Origin: Muricoccus harenae
GTDB lineage: Bacteria; Pseudomonadota; Alphaproteobacteria; Acetobacterales; Acetobacteraceae
Direction of reading: 5' to 3'
Assembly (NCBI RefSeq): GCF_009848505.1
Contig: NZ_WWDL01000019.1
Span: 42,512 to 106,511 of the forward strand
DNA length: 64,000 bases
Shown here piece after piece: positions 29,402 through 38,991 of this stretch. The first letter of the stretch is position 1. Each line of letters opens with the position of its first letter. A program made the translations under genes and the position numbers. The notes under the pieces were generated by a model that was not told the DNA's origin, did no database searches, and saw only the letters and a list, made by a program, of their open reading frames with translations.

Positions 29402-30046
29402 ATGGACCAGATGATCCACCCCCGGCTGACCCTCCTGTCCCACCCGCTGGTGCAGCACAAGCTGACGATCATGCGCCGGCGGGAGACCTCCACCGGCGAG
29501 TTCCGGGCGCTTGCGCGCGAGATCAGCCTGCTGATGGCCTATGAGCTGACGCGCGACCTGCCGGTGCAGAACGTGCCCATCGACACGCCGCTGGAGCCGA
29601 TGATGGCGCCCTCCATCGCGGGCAAGAAGCTCTGCATCGTCTCGATCCTGCGCGCCGGGGACGGGCTGGCCTCGGGGATGCTGGATCTCGTGCCCTCGGC
29701 GCGGGTCGGGCATGTCGGGCTGTACCGGGATCCGGTGACGCAGCGGCCGGTGGAATATTATCTGAAGCTGCCGGAGGACGTGGCGGAGCGGCTGGTGATC
29801 GTGGTGGACCCGATGCTGGCCACCGGCCATTCGGCCGCGGCCGCGCTGGGCCGGCTGCGTGCCGCCGGCTGCACCAACCTGCGCTTTGCCTGCCTGCTGG
29901 CGGCGCCGGAGGGGCTGGCGGTGCTCGCCAAGGCCCATCCGGATGTGCCGGTCTTCACCTGCGCGGTGGACCGGGCGCTGGACGATCATGCCTATATCCG
30001 CCCGGGGCTGGGCGATGCCGGGGACCGGCTTTTCGGCACGAAATAG
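29402..30046 (+). CDS. upp: Uracil phosphoribosyltransferase
   Basis: This 214-residue pyrimidine-salvage enzyme makes UMP from uracil and PRPP. It has the PRPP loop [16 protein letters not shown] near residue 137, [17 protein letters not shown], and the C-terminal uracil-binding [17 protein letters not shown]. The ATG at 29402 gives the family's [21 protein letters not shown] start; an in-frame ATG nine codons earlier (29375) is possible. An AAAGGAG lies 12 bases before the chosen start. Confidence 0.95.
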   Translation: MDQMIHPRLTLLSHPLVQHKLTIMRRRETSTGEFRALAREISLLMAYELTRDLPVQNVPIDTPLEPMMAPSIAGKKLCIVSILRAGDGLASGMLDLVPSARVGHVGLYRDPVTQRPVEYYLKLPEDVAERLVIVVDPMLATGHSAAAALGRLRAAGCTNLRFACLLAAPEGLAVLAKAHPDVPVFTCAVDRALDDHAYIRPGLGDAGDRLFGTK

Positions 30047-30187
30047 CGCCTGGCTGTCCAGTGCGGCTGCTCGGTGTTCGGTCCAAGCTGCGAGCGATGA
30101 TGGTCCGGGTTCCTTGCGTGTATCTCTGGCCCTTGGCGGCGCGTCCTGCGACAAGCCCGCTATCGCAATGCGGGAAGAGGGACCGAG

Positions 30188-31195
30188 ATGGGACGCGTGC
30201 TTGTCACCGGAGCAGCCGGATTCATCGGCGCGCATCTTTGCCAGGAGCTGCTCCGGCGGGGTGAGGCCGTGGTCGGCCTCGACAACCTCAACCCATATTA
30301 TGACCCGGCGCTGAAGCACGCGCGGCTTGCGGCGCTGACGGGTAATGCCGCACCCGGCGCCTTCGAGTTCCACCAGATGGATCTGGCCGATGCCGATGCG
30401 GTGCTCGGCCTGATGAAGGACCGGCCCGACATCGACCGGGTGGCGCATCTGGGTGCCCAGGCCGGGGTGCGCTGGTCGCTCGAGGCGCCCTTCGCCTACA
30501 CCGCCGCCAATGTCACCGGGCAGCTTTCGATTCTGGAGGGCGTGCGGCGCAGCGAGGGGCGGATCAAGCACCTCGTCTATGCGTCCACCAGCTCAGTCTA
30601 TGGCTCGCGCACGGATGGCAGCCAGTTCAAGGAGACGGACCGGGTGGACAAGCCTGTTTCGCTCTACGCTGCCACCAAGCGGGCAGGTGAGTTGATGGGG
30701 GTCGTCTACAACGATCTCTACAAGCTGCCGATGACGGGCGTGCGCTTCTTCACCGTCTATGGCCCCTGGGGCCGGCCGGACATGGCCTATTGGCTCTTCA
30801 CCGACGCCATGCTGAAGGGAAAGCCGATCCGCCTCTTCAATGAAGGGAAGATGCGGCGCGACTTCACCTATGTGGACGATATCGTCAACGGGATCGTGGC
30901 GGCGCTGAACAGCCCGCCGGCCGATGGCGGTCACCGGCTTTACAATATCGGGAACAGCAACCCCGAGGAGCTGATGGACATGATCGGCATCCTGGAGGAG
31001 CTGCTGGGCGTGGAGGCGAAGAAGGAGCTGTTGCCGATGCAGCCCGGCGACGTTCCGGCCACCTTCGCCGATGTCTCCGCCATGAAGCGCGACTTCGGAT
31101 GGGAGCCGACGACGAGCCTGCGCACGGGGCTCGGGCATTTCGTGGGCTGGTGGAAGGGGCATTTCGGGATGCCGGGCGACAAGGCCGCCGCCTGA
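30188..31195 (+). CDS. NAD-dependent epimerase, UDP-glucuronate 4-epimerase-like
   Basis: This 335-residue extended SDR has GAAGFIGAHL at its N-terminus (NAD binding), the DNLNPYYDPALKHARL segment typical of UDP-glucuronate/UDP-galacturonate epimerases, the catalytic STSSVYG and YAATKRAGELM (YxxxK), and RFFTVYGPWGRPDMAYW. It would supply UDP-galacturonate for capsule or lipopolysaccharide. A GGAAGAGGGACCGAG ribosome site precedes it. No other polysaccharide genes adjoin, so the end product is unknown. Confidence 0.9.
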   Translation: MGRVLVTGAAGFIGAHLCQELLRRGEAVVGLDNLNPYYDPALKHARLAALTGNAAPGAFEFHQMDLADADAVLGLMKDRPDIDRVAHLGAQAGVRWSLEAPFAYTAANVTGQLSILEGVRRSEGRIKHLVYASTSSVYGSRTDGSQFKETDRVDKPVSLYAATKRAGELMGVVYNDLYKLPMTGVRFFTVYGPWGRPDMAYWLFTDAMLKGKPIRLFNEGKMRRDFTYVDDIVNGIVAALNSPPADGGHRLYNIGNSNPEELMDMIGILEELLGVEAKKELLPMQPGDVPATFADVSAMKRDFGWEPTTSLRTGLGHFVGWWKGHFGMPGDKAAA

Positions 31196-31290
31196 TCCAT
31201 CGATATTTCAGCTTGGTTTCACAAATCCGATCTGTTTGATGAATGTCTTTCGGCGGGCCAGGGTCAGGCCGCCGAAGGATTTTCCACTCG

Positions 31291-32343
31291 ATGACCGTTC
31301 CGGACCGTTTGGCCCAATTGCTGCCGGGGCTCCTGCTCTGCATTGGCGTTACTCTCGCGGCCGTGGCCCTGGCCCATCTGGAAGCGGCGGTGTTCGGTCG
31401 AGCCTGGGTGGAATCCCTGGTCCTGGCCATCCTGCTCGGCACCGTAGTCCGCACCGCCTGGCAGCCGGGGCCGCGCTGGAAACCCGGGATCGACTTCTCC
31501 GCGAAGATGCTGCTGGAAATCGCGGTGGTGCTGCTCGGCGCCTCGCTCAGCGCCGCGACGGTTCTCGCTGTGGGGCCGGCGCTGCTGCTCGGCATCGCGC
31601 TGGTCGTGGCGGTGGCGATCTGCATCAGCTACGGGCTGTGCCGGATGTTCGGCCTGCCGGCGCGCATGGCGGTGCTGGTGGCCTGCGGCAATTCCATCTG
31701 CGGCAATTCGGCCATCGCGGCGGTGGCGCCGGTGGTGGGGGCGGATGGGAAGGATGTGGCTTCCTCCATCGCCTTCACGGCCGTGCTGGGCGTGGTGGTG
31801 GTGCTCAGCCTGCCGCTGCTGGTGCCGGTGCTGGGGCTCAGTCTTGAGCAATACGGGGTGCTGGCGGGGCTGACCGTCTACGCGGTGCCACAGGTATTGG
31901 CGGCGACGGCTCCCGTCGGGGCACTGAGCGTGCAGGTGGGCACGCTGGTGAAGCTCGTGCGCGTGCTGATGCTCGGGCCGGTGGTGGTGGTGCTGTCGCT
32001 GCTGGCGCCGCGGTTGCGTGAGGCGCCGGTGGCGCCCGGTGACGTGATCGCCGGCGAGCGCCCGAAGCGATCGCCGCTGAGCCGGCTGGTGCCCTGGTTC
32101 ATCATCGGCTTCCTGGGGCTGGCGCTGCTGCGCTCGGCCGGGCTGGTGCCGGAGATGCTGCTGGGTCCGTTCGCGGTGCTGGCGACGGCGCTGACCATCA
32201 TCTCCATGGCGGCACTAGGACTGGGGGTGGATGTGCGCACCGTCGCGCGCTCCGGCGTGCGGGTAACGGGGGCGGCGGTGGCCTCCCTGCTGGTGCTGGG
32301 GGCAATCAGCCTCGGCTTGATCCGGCTGCTCGGCGTGACTTGA
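31291..32343 (+). CDS. YeiH/UPF0324-family putative sulfate exporter
   Basis: This 350-residue membrane protein has about ten hydrophobic segments and carries the family's ACGNSICGNSAIAAVAPVVG motif around residues 130-150, plus LEIAVVLLGASLSAATVL. Members (PSE family, YeiH, PF03601) have been proposed to export sulfate or sulfite. ATG 31291 is preceded by GAAGGATTTTCC. Its last 38 bases overlap the tail of the LysR gene on the other strand, which is the likely regulator. Confidence 0.88.
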   Translation: MTVPDRLAQLLPGLLLCIGVTLAAVALAHLEAAVFGRAWVESLVLAILLGTVVRTAWQPGPRWKPGIDFSAKMLLEIAVVLLGASLSAATVLAVGPALLLGIALVVAVAICISYGLCRMFGLPARMAVLVACGNSICGNSAIAAVAPVVGADGKDVASSIAFTAVLGVVVVLSLPLLVPVLGLSLEQYGVLAGLTVYAVPQVLAATAPVGALSVQVGTLVKLVRVLMLGPVVVVLSLLAPRLREAPVAPGDVIAGERPKRSPLSRLVPWFIIGFLGLALLRSAGLVPEMLLGPFAVLATALTIISMAALGLGVDVRTVARSGVRVTGAAVASLLVLGAISLGLIRLLGVT

Positions 32344-33250
32344 TGGCCGGTCCGATGCCGGGCGCGGCGGGGAGGAGGGCGAGCAGCGCCTCCGCCGCGC
32401 GGCTGGCCGGGCGGTCCCGGTGGCGCATCACCTGGAAGGCGCGTTCAGGCAGGTCCACCGCCACGCGGTGAAGCAGGCCGGCCTCGATACTAGGGGCCGC
32501 GACGGAGGAAGATATGGCCGTGGCTCCGAGCCCGGCCTCCACTGCGCCGCGCACCGACTCGTTGGAGGGCAGTTCCAGCGACACATGCAGGGAGCGTGGG
32601 TCCAGCCCTGCTTTCCTCACGGAATCCTCGAAGGCGGAGCGGGTGCCGGAGCCAGGTTCGCGCAGGACCCATTCACCATCCCGCACCAGGGCGGCAAGCT
32701 CGGTTGGCGGCTGCGCAGCCCAGGGATGGGTGGGCGCCACGACGACGACGAGCTGGTCCATGGCGACGGTGCGGGCGATGAGGAGCGGATCATCCACCGC
32801 GCCCTCGACGAAGCCGAGCTCGGCCGTGCCGGCCTGCACCGCCGCCGCCACCTGCGCCGTGTTGCCGATGGAGAGCGGCACGGTGATTCCGGGATGGGCA
32901 CGGCGGAAGGCGACGAGGTGGCGTGGCAGCCAGTAGCTGGCGATGGTCTGGCTGGCATGGACGGGCAGCGTGCCGCGCCCGAGGCCGGCGAGTTCCGCAA
33001 GCGCCATCTCCGCGGCTTCCGCGCGGGCGAGAACGGCACGGGCTTCCGGCAGGAAGCTCCGGCCTGCGCCGGTGAGTTCGATGCCGCGCCCGACGCGGTC
33101 GAACAGGCGTACGCCATTGCGGACCTCGAGCGCCGCGATGGCGGCGCTGGCTGCGGATTGCGTGAGGTTCAGCGCCTCCGCCGCGCGGGTGACATGCTGG
33201 CGCTCCGCGACGGCGACGAAGACGCGGAGTTGCTCCAGCGTGATCCGCAT
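32306..33250 (-). CDS. LysR-family transcriptional regulator
   Basis: This 314-residue regulator has an N-terminal winged helix (MRITLEQLRVFVAVAERQHV, then AAEALNLTQSAASAAIAALE) and a type-2 periplasmic-binding-like effector domain from about residue 90. It resembles the CbbR/YeiE branch (GRGTLPVHASQTIASYWLP). The gene converges on, and overlaps, the YeiH-type transporter. LysR partners of YeiH are usually divergent, so this orientation is unusual. It is nine bases behind the flavin reductase gene on the same strand and may be co-transcribed with it. Confidence 0.92.
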   Translation of the reverse strand: MRITLEQLRVFVAVAERQHVTRAAEALNLTQSAASAAIAALEVRNGVRLFDRVGRGIELTGAGRSFLPEARAVLARAEAAEMALAELAGLGRGTLPVHASQTIASYWLPRHLVAFRRAHPGITVPLSIGNTAQVAAAVQAGTAELGFVEGAVDDPLLIARTVAMDQLVVVVAPTHPWAAQPPTELAALVRDGEWVLREPGSGTRSAFEDSVRKAGLDPRSLHVSLELPSNESVRGAVEAGLGATAISSSVAAPSIEAGLLHRVAVDLPERAFQVMRHRDRPASRAAEALLALLPAAPGIGPAIKSRRAAGSSRG

Positions 33251-33258
33251 TGGGGTGC

Positions 33259-33873
33259 TCAGCCGAGGGTGGGGCGGATCATCTCGAACATCTCGCCTGC
33301 TTCTGCATAGTCGCCGCGATAGCCGCAGCGGCCGATGGGGCGGGCGCTCTTGGTGTCGAAGACGCCGTCCTTCAGATAGGCGCGGTCAATATGCACGCCG
33401 ACCACCTGGCCGAGGACGAGGTGGGTGTTCACCTCCCGCCCCTCCAGGTCCTTCATGGCGACGATCTGCAGCACGCGGCATTCCAGCGCCGCGGGCGTGT
33501 TGGCGACGCGCGGCGGCTTCACAAGGCGGGAGGGCGCGGCCTCGATGCCGGCGAAATCCATTTCCGATTCGCCCTGGGGCAGAGGGGCGCTGCAGCGGTT
33601 CATCACCTCGGCCAAAGGGCGGGTGGCGAGGTTGCAGACGAATTCGCCCGTCGCCTCCACATTGCGCAGGCTGTCCTTCCGGCCCTCGCTGGCGAAGCCA
33701 ACGATCGGAGGGTTGGAGTTGAAGGCGTTGAAGAAGCTGTAGGGGGCAAGGTTCACGCGGCCATCGGCATCCACGGTGGTGATCCAGCCGATGGGGCGGG
33801 GAGCAACAATGGCCTTGAACGGGTCATGCGGCAGGCCGTGGCCGAGCCGGGGTTCGTAGAAATGCTGGTCCAT
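33259..33873 (-). CDS. Flavin reductase-like (FMN-binding split barrel) protein
   Basis: This 204-residue protein has the flavin-reductase-like domain (PF01613): IVAPRPIGWITTVDADGRVNL, then PYSFFNAFNSNPPIVGFAS near residues 45-65, and FVCNLATRPLAEVMNRCSAP. It is predicted to bind FMN and reduce flavin or a flavin-linked substrate. It is divergent from nicX with a 174-base shared promoter region that contains one palindromic operator, so it may be part of the nicotinate regulon, although NicC itself needs no separate reductase. Confidence 0.88.
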   Translation of the reverse strand: MDQHFYEPRLGHGLPHDPFKAIVAPRPIGWITTVDADGRVNLAPYSFFNAFNSNPPIVGFASEGRKDSLRNVEATGEFVCNLATRPLAEVMNRCSAPLPQGESEMDFAGIEAAPSRLVKPPRVANTPAALECRVLQIVAMKDLEGREVNTHLVLGQVVGVHIDRAYLKDGVFDTKSARPIGRCGYRGDYAEAGEMFEMIRPTLG

Positions 33874-34006
33874 CGGTCTGTCCCCGTCCTGTACAGGAAA
33901 TGGTCACCTGTCCTGCCGGATGCATGCAAGATGGGCGGATCACGGTGCAAATCGTCTAGGATCGCCCGGCTGGACGGCAAGAATCCTCTTCCCGGCCCCT
34001 CTTTCA

Positions 34007-34024
34007 TAACTGTACGCTCAGTTA
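34007..34024. promoter_or_regulatory. Palindromic operator upstream of nicX
   Basis: TAACTGTACGCTCAGTTA is an 18-bp inverted repeat (TAACTG / CAGTTA arms) 23 bases before the nicX start. It matches the palindrome before nicC at both 5-base arms and a central ACG, and both are preceded by CTTTCAT. I infer it is the binding site of the TetR regulator encoded after nicC. Confidence 0.7.
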
Positions 34025-34047
34025 GTTCCAGCGGAAAGGCACAGCCG

Positions 34048-35100
34048 ATGGCCATCAGCGACTTCGACATGATCGAGGCATGGAAGAAGGTTCTCACCCT
34101 CTCCCAGCTGAAATCCGGTGAGGTGGTGACGGTCCTGACCGGACCGAGCACGCATCCGCAGACGCTTTCCACCGCCATGGTGGCCGCGCGCGGCATGGGT
34201 GCGATCGTGAACCGCCTGGACCTGCCGGCGATGAATGGCGAATCGTCGCTCTCGCGCGATGCGCTGGCTTTCGTGGGCGACACGCCGCTGACGGGGAATC
34301 CCGCCGGCATGGCGGCGCTGAAGGCGAGCGACCTGGTGATCGACCTGATGCTGCTGCTTTTTTCGCCCGAGCAGGGCGAGATTCTGGAATCCGGCACGCG
34401 CATGCTGCTGGCGGTGGAACCGCCCGAGGTGCTGGCGCGGCTGGTGCCGACCATGGAGGACAAGATCCGGGTGAAGGCCGCGGCGGAGAAGCTGAAGGCG
34501 GCGAAGGAGATGCATGTCACCTCGCCCGCCGGCACGGACCTGCGCTGCGCGCTCGGCGAATACCCGCTGCTGGAGGAATACGGCTTCGTCGATGCGCCGG
34601 GGCGCTGGGACCATTGGCCGAGCGGCTTCCTCGCCACATGGCCCAACGAGGGCAAGTCGAACGGGACCATCGTGATCGACCGTGGCGACATCCTGCTGCC
34701 GCAGAAGTCCTATGTGCAAGAAAAGATCGTGCTCACGGTGAAGGACGGTTTCGTCACCAAGGTCGAGGGCGGGCTCGATGCCGAGCTGCTGCAGGATTAC
34801 ATCCAGTCCTTCAAGGATCCCGAGGCCTATGCGATCTCGCATATCGGCTGGGGCTTGCAGGACCGGGCGCGCTGGTCGGTTCTGTCGCTCTATGACCGGG
34901 AGCAGACGATCGGCATGGATGCGCGCGCCTTTGCCGGGAACTTCCTGTTCTCGCTTGGCCCGAACACCGAGGCCGGCGGCACGCGCAACACGCCCTGCCA
35001 CATCGACATTCCGCTGCGCCACTGCACCGTGCGCCTTGACGGCGTGCCGGTGACCCAGGATGGCAAGGTTCTTGATGAGGTCGCGATGGCGGCCGAGTAA
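34048..35100 (+). CDS. nicX: 2,5-dihydroxypyridine 5,6-dioxygenase
   Basis: This 350-residue Fe(II) enzyme, the same length as Pseudomonas putida NicX, opens 2,5-dihydroxypyridine to N-formylmaleamate. NicX resembles leucine aminopeptidases (M29) in fold. The residues reported as its iron ligands, His265, His318 and Asp320, all fall at exactly those positions here (AISHIGW and NTPCHIDIP). Start ATG 34048 is preceded by GCGGAAAGG. It is the first gene of an operon with a full ABC importer and nicAB, so ring cleavage is encoded with uptake and the first hydroxylation. The 62-base gap to the binding-protein gene has no terminator. Confidence 0.93.
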   Translation: MAISDFDMIEAWKKVLTLSQLKSGEVVTVLTGPSTHPQTLSTAMVAARGMGAIVNRLDLPAMNGESSLSRDALAFVGDTPLTGNPAGMAALKASDLVIDLMLLLFSPEQGEILESGTRMLLAVEPPEVLARLVPTMEDKIRVKAAAEKLKAAKEMHVTSPAGTDLRCALGEYPLLEEYGFVDAPGRWDHWPSGFLATWPNEGKSNGTIVIDRGDILLPQKSYVQEKIVLTVKDGFVTKVEGGLDAELLQDYIQSFKDPEAYAISHIGWGLQDRARWSVLSLYDREQTIGMDARAFAGNFLFSLGPNTEAGGTRNTPCHIDIPLRHCTVRLDGVPVTQDGKVLDEVAMAAE

Positions 35101-35162
35101 CCGCGGGGCCGGACCTCGCGCCCGCCCGTTCTGTCTGTTCCCGCATCACCAGGAGTAGCACC

Positions 35163-36374
35163 ATGCATGTGACACGGCGCCTGATCCTCGGCGCGTCCGG
35201 CTCGCTCGCCCTGCCCGGCCTCCTGCGTGCGCAGGGGACGGCGCCGATCCGCATCGGCGAGATCAACAGCTACACCACCAACCCGGCCTTCACTCTGCCC
35301 TATCGCAACGCCATGCAGCTGGCGGTGGAGCAGATCAACGGCAAGGGCGGCGTGCTGGGGCGCCAGCTGGAGCTGATCACGCGCGACGACGCCGGCCGCC
35401 CGCAGGATGCGGTGCGCCTGGCTGGCGAGATGGTGAACGACCAGAAGGTGGATGTGCTGGCGGGCGCCTATCTTTCCAATGTCGGCCTCGCGCTCGGAGA
35501 GTACGCGGCGCAGAACAAGCGCCTTTATATCGGCGGCGAACCGCTGACGGATGCGATGGTGTGGGAGCGCGGCAACCGCTACACCTTCCGCCTGCGCCCC
35601 AGCACCTACATGCAGGCCGCGATCCTGGCGGAGGAGGCGGCGAAGCTTCCCGCCAAGCGCTGGGTGACGGTCTCCCCGAACTACGAATTCGGTCAGTCCG
35701 GCGTAAAGTGGTTCAAGCAGCTGCTCACGGCCCGGCGCCCGGATGTGCAGTTCGTGGGCGAGCAGTGGCCGGCGCTGGGCCGCGTGGATGCCGGCGCCAC
35801 CGTGCAGGCGCTGGAGCAGATGAAGCCGGACGGCATCTTCAACGTGCTGTTCGGGCCGGACCTGACCAACTTCGTCCGCCAGGGCAACACGCGCGGGCTG
35901 TTCGAGAAGCGCAGCGTCGCCTCCCTGCTGACGGGCGAGCCGGAATACCTGGATCCGCTGGGCGACGAGGCGCCGGAGGGCTGGATCGTCACCGGTTATC
36001 CGGGCGAGGCCATCGACACCCCTGCGCACAAGGCCTATGCGGCCGCCTACCGCGCCAAGTTCAACGCGAAGCCGATGTGCGGCTCGCTGGTGGGCTACGC
36101 GCTGATCAATTCCATCGCCGCCGGCGTCACCAAGGCCGGCTCGACCGAGATCGAGAAGATGGTGGAGGGCTTCCGCGGCGCCCGCTTCGACACGCCGGTC
36201 GGCCCCGCGGAATACCGCGCGATCGACCATCAGGGCACGCTCGGCGTCTTCGTCGGCAAGACCGCCCTTCGGCGCAATGAGGGCGTGATGACCGACTGGC
36301 GCTACATCGACGGCAAGGACCTGTTGCCGGGCGACGACTTCGTGCGCGGCCTGCGCCCTGCCAGCGCCAGCTGA
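35163..36374 (+). CDS. ABC transporter substrate-binding protein (branched-chain amino acid type), probable nicotinate receptor
   Basis: This 403-residue periplasmic protein has a signal sequence (MHVTRRLILGASGSLALPGLLRAQG) and a type-1 periplasmic-binding fold (Peripla_BP_6), seen in RIGEINSYTTNPAFTLPYRN, NGKGGVLGRQLELITRDDAG and PNYEFGQSGVKWFKQL. Start ATG follows CCAGGAGTAGC. It sits between nicX and its own permease and ATPase genes, so nicotinate or a hydroxylated pyridine carboxylate is the likely ligand. That is inference from position; similar proteins bind amino acids, urea or aromatic acids. Confidence 0.88.
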   Translation: MHVTRRLILGASGSLALPGLLRAQGTAPIRIGEINSYTTNPAFTLPYRNAMQLAVEQINGKGGVLGRQLELITRDDAGRPQDAVRLAGEMVNDQKVDVLAGAYLSNVGLALGEYAAQNKRLYIGGEPLTDAMVWERGNRYTFRLRPSTYMQAAILAEEAAKLPAKRWVTVSPNYEFGQSGVKWFKQLLTARRPDVQFVGEQWPALGRVDAGATVQALEQMKPDGIFNVLFGPDLTNFVRQGNTRGLFEKRSVASLLTGEPEYLDPLGDEAPEGWIVTGYPGEAIDTPAHKAYAAAYRAKFNAKPMCGSLVGYALINSIAAGVTKAGSTEIEKMVEGFRGARFDTPVGPAEYRAIDHQGTLGVFVGKTALRRNEGVMTDWRYIDGKDLLPGDDFVRGLRPASAS

Positions 36375-36393
36375 CGCCTATCCCGGCGAGCCC

Positions 36394-38235
36394 ATGGACA
36401 GCATCATTCCGCAGTTGCTGACGGGGCTCGCCGGGGCCTCGTCGCTTTTCCTGGTCGCCTCGGGGCTGACCATCATCTTCGGCGTCACGCGGATCGTGAA
36501 CTTCTCGCATGGCAGCCTGATGATGCTCGGCGCCTATATCGGCTGGAGCATCCTGACGCGGCTGCCGCGCGAGCCGGAATGGTTTGTGCTGGGGATCATC
36601 GCCACGGTGCTGGCCACCGCGGTGATCGGCGTGCTGCTGGAGGTGGTGGTGCTGCGCCGTGTCTATCGCGCGCCGGAACTGTTCCAACTGCTTGCAACCT
36701 TCGGCGTGGTGCTGATCCTGCAGGACGTGACGCTGTGGATCTGGGGGCCCGTAGAGCTGCCGCTGTCGCGGCCTCGCTGGCTGCGCACCGCTTTCGACGT
36801 GGCGGGCAGCCGTCTCCCCATGGCGGACCTGATCCTGATCATTGTCGGGCCGGTGGTGCTGGGGCTGCTCTGGCTCGTGATGAACCGCACACGCTGGGGC
36901 ACGCTGGTGCGCGCCGCGACGCTGGATCGTGAGATGGTGGCGGCGCTCGGCGTGGATCAGCGGCTGCTCTTCACCTCCGTTTTCGCGCTCGGTGCCGGGC
37001 TCGCCGGCTTCGGCGGCGCCCTGTCGCTCATGAGCGCCTCGGCAAACCTGCATATCGATCTGGCGGTGATCACCGATGCCTTCGTGGTGGTGGTGGTCGG
37101 AGGGCTGGGCAGCCTGACGGGCGCCTTCGCGGCCAGCCTGCTGATCGGCATCCTGCAGGCCTTTGGCATCGTGCTGATTCCCAAGAGCACCCTGGTGCTG
37201 GTCTTTCTGGTGATGGCCGTGGTGCTGGTCTTCCGTCCAAACGGGCTGATGGGCCGGCCGCAGGCCGATGCGCGGGAGGCGTTGGTGGCCGCGCCCGTCG
37301 TGCGCCCTGCGCCGCGGGAGCTTCGCCTGCTGAGCCTGGCCACGCTGCTGCTCGCCATCGTCGCGCCCTTCTTCGTGGGCGACTACTATCTCACCGTTCT
37401 AACGGATGCCTGCGTCGCGGTGATCTTTGCGACCAGCCTGCACTTCATGATGGGGCCGGGTGGCATGGCGAGCTTCGGCCATGCGGCCTGGTTCGGCATA
37501 GGCGCCTATGCCGCCGGTCTGCTGATGCAGTGGATCGGCGCGCCCATGCCGATCGGGCTGCTGGCAGCGCCCATCGCGGCTGGAATCGTCGCGGCGCTGT
37601 TCGGCTGGTTCGTGGTGCGGCTTTCTGGCGTCTATCTCTCCATGCTCACGCTCGCCTTCGCGCAGATCGTCTGGGCGATCTGCTTCCAATGGGTGGAACT
37701 GACCGGCGGTGACAACGGGATGCTTGGTCTGGTGCGGCCGGAATGGGCGCGCGACGAGAGGGTTTTCTACTGGGTGGCTCTGGCGCTGACCGTTGCGGTG
37801 GCCCTGCTGTTGCGTCGCGCGCTTTACGCGCCCTATGGCTATGCGCTGCGGGCGGTGCGGGATTCGGCCACCAGGGCGCGCGCCATCGGGCTGAATGTGG
37901 GCTGGCTGCGGATGGCGGCCATCGTGATCGCCGGCGCGGCCTGCGGGCTGTCGGGTGCGCTGTTCTCCTATGGCAAGGGCAGCATCTTCCCCACCTACAT
38001 CACCATCTCCCACTCGGTGGAGGCGCTGCTGATGGTGCTGCTGGGTGGGTTGCAGACCATCGCGGGGCCGATCATCGGTGCGCTGGTCTATACCGGCCTG
38101 GCCGACATCCTCATGCGCTCCACAGACCTGTGGCGGCTGGTGCTGGGCGCCGTGATCGTGCTGCTGGTCGTCGCCTTCCCGGAAGGCATCGCCGGTGCCG
38201 CGCGGCGGCTGTGGCTGCGAGGGCGCGAGGCATGA
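36394..38235 (+). CDS. Fused LivH-LivM type ABC permease
   Basis: This 613-residue membrane protein joins both permease subunits of a branched-chain-type importer in one chain. Residues ~1-290 are LivH-like (GLTIIFGVTRIVNFSHGSL and VVVVGGLGSLTGAFAASLL) and ~305-613 are LivM-like (GPGGMASFGHAAWFGIGAYA and VRLSGVYLSMLTLAFAQIVW). It has some 16-18 hydrophobic segments. It starts 19 bases after the binding-protein gene and overlaps the ATPase gene by ATGA. Confidence 0.9.
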   Translation: MDSIIPQLLTGLAGASSLFLVASGLTIIFGVTRIVNFSHGSLMMLGAYIGWSILTRLPREPEWFVLGIIATVLATAVIGVLLEVVVLRRVYRAPELFQLLATFGVVLILQDVTLWIWGPVELPLSRPRWLRTAFDVAGSRLPMADLILIIVGPVVLGLLWLVMNRTRWGTLVRAATLDREMVAALGVDQRLLFTSVFALGAGLAGFGGALSLMSASANLHIDLAVITDAFVVVVVGGLGSLTGAFAASLLIGILQAFGIVLIPKSTLVLVFLVMAVVLVFRPNGLMGRPQADAREALVAAPVVRPAPRELRLLSLATLLLAIVAPFFVGDYYLTVLTDACVAVIFATSLHFMMGPGGMASFGHAAWFGIGAYAAGLLMQWIGAPMPIGLLAAPIAAGIVAALFGWFVVRLSGVYLSMLTLAFAQIVWAICFQWVELTGGDNGMLGLVRPEWARDERVFYWVALALTVAVALLLRRALYAPYGYALRAVRDSATRARAIGLNVGWLRMAAIVIAGAACGLSGALFSYGKGSIFPTYITISHSVEALLMVLLGGLQTIAGPIIGALVYTGLADILMRSTDLWRLVLGAVIVLLVVAFPEGIAGAARRLWLRGREA

Positions 38236-38990
38236 GCGTCCTCGTCGTGCAGGGGCTGAGCAAGTCCTTCGGCGGCGTGCAGGCGGTGGGGGATGTCTCC
38301 TTCGCCGTCGCGCCGGGGGAGATGCTGGCGCTGATTGGGCCAAATGGCGCGGGCAAGTCCACCTGCTTCAACATGGTGGGCGGGCAGATGCCGCCGGATG
38401 CCGGTTCCGTCGTGCTGGACGGCAAGCCAATCACCGGCCTCGGGCCACGCGCCATTTCACGGCACGGGGTGGGGCGCACCTTCCAGATCACCGCCACCTT
38501 CGGATCGATGACGGTGCGGGAGAATGTGCAGATGGCGCTGCTCTCCCACCGGGGGAAGATCTGGCAGTTCTGGCGGCCCGTGGCGGGGCGCTATGCCGAT
38601 GAAGCGGATGCGCTGCTGGCCCAGGTGGGGCTGGAGGCGCAGGCGGACCGTGCAACGGGCGTGCTGGCCTATGGCGACTTGAAGCGGCTGGAACTGGCGA
38701 TCGCGCTCGGCAACGCACCGCGCCTGCTGCTGATGGATGAGCCGACCGCCGGCATGGCGCCTGCGGAACGCGTGGGGCTGATGCAGCTGACGCGCAAGCT
38801 GGCGACGGAGCGCGGCGTGGCGGTGCTGTTCACCGAGCATGACATGGATGTGGTCTTCGACGTTTCCGACCGCATCCTGGTGCTGAATCGCGGCACGCTG
38901 ATCGCCGAAGGGGACGGGGCTTCCATCCGTACCAATCCGGCGGTGCGCGAGATCTATCTCGGCACCGGTGCCACGAGCGGGGGGCATTGA
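38232..38990 (+). CDS. ABC transporter ATP-binding protein, LivG-like
   Basis: This 252-residue ATPase has Walker A GPNGAGKST near residue 37, the LivG-type signature region AYGDLKRLELAIAL, Walker B LLLMDEPTAGMAPAE and the H-loop TEHDMDVVF. It pairs with the LivF-like subunit to power the importer encoded upstream. It starts in an ATGA overlap with the permease gene, and the second ATPase begins one base after its stop. Confidence 0.92.
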   Translation: MSVLVVQGLSKSFGGVQAVGDVSFAVAPGEMLALIGPNGAGKSTCFNMVGGQMPPDAGSVVLDGKPITGLGPRAISRHGVGRTFQITATFGSMTVRENVQMALLSHRGKIWQFWRPVAGRYADEADALLAQVGLEAQADRATGVLAYGDLKRLELAIALGNAPRLLLMDEPTAGMAPAERVGLMQLTRKLATERGVAVLFTEHDMDVVFDVSDRILVLNRGTLIAEGDGASIRTNPAVREIYLGTGATSGGH

Positions 38991-38991
38991 G

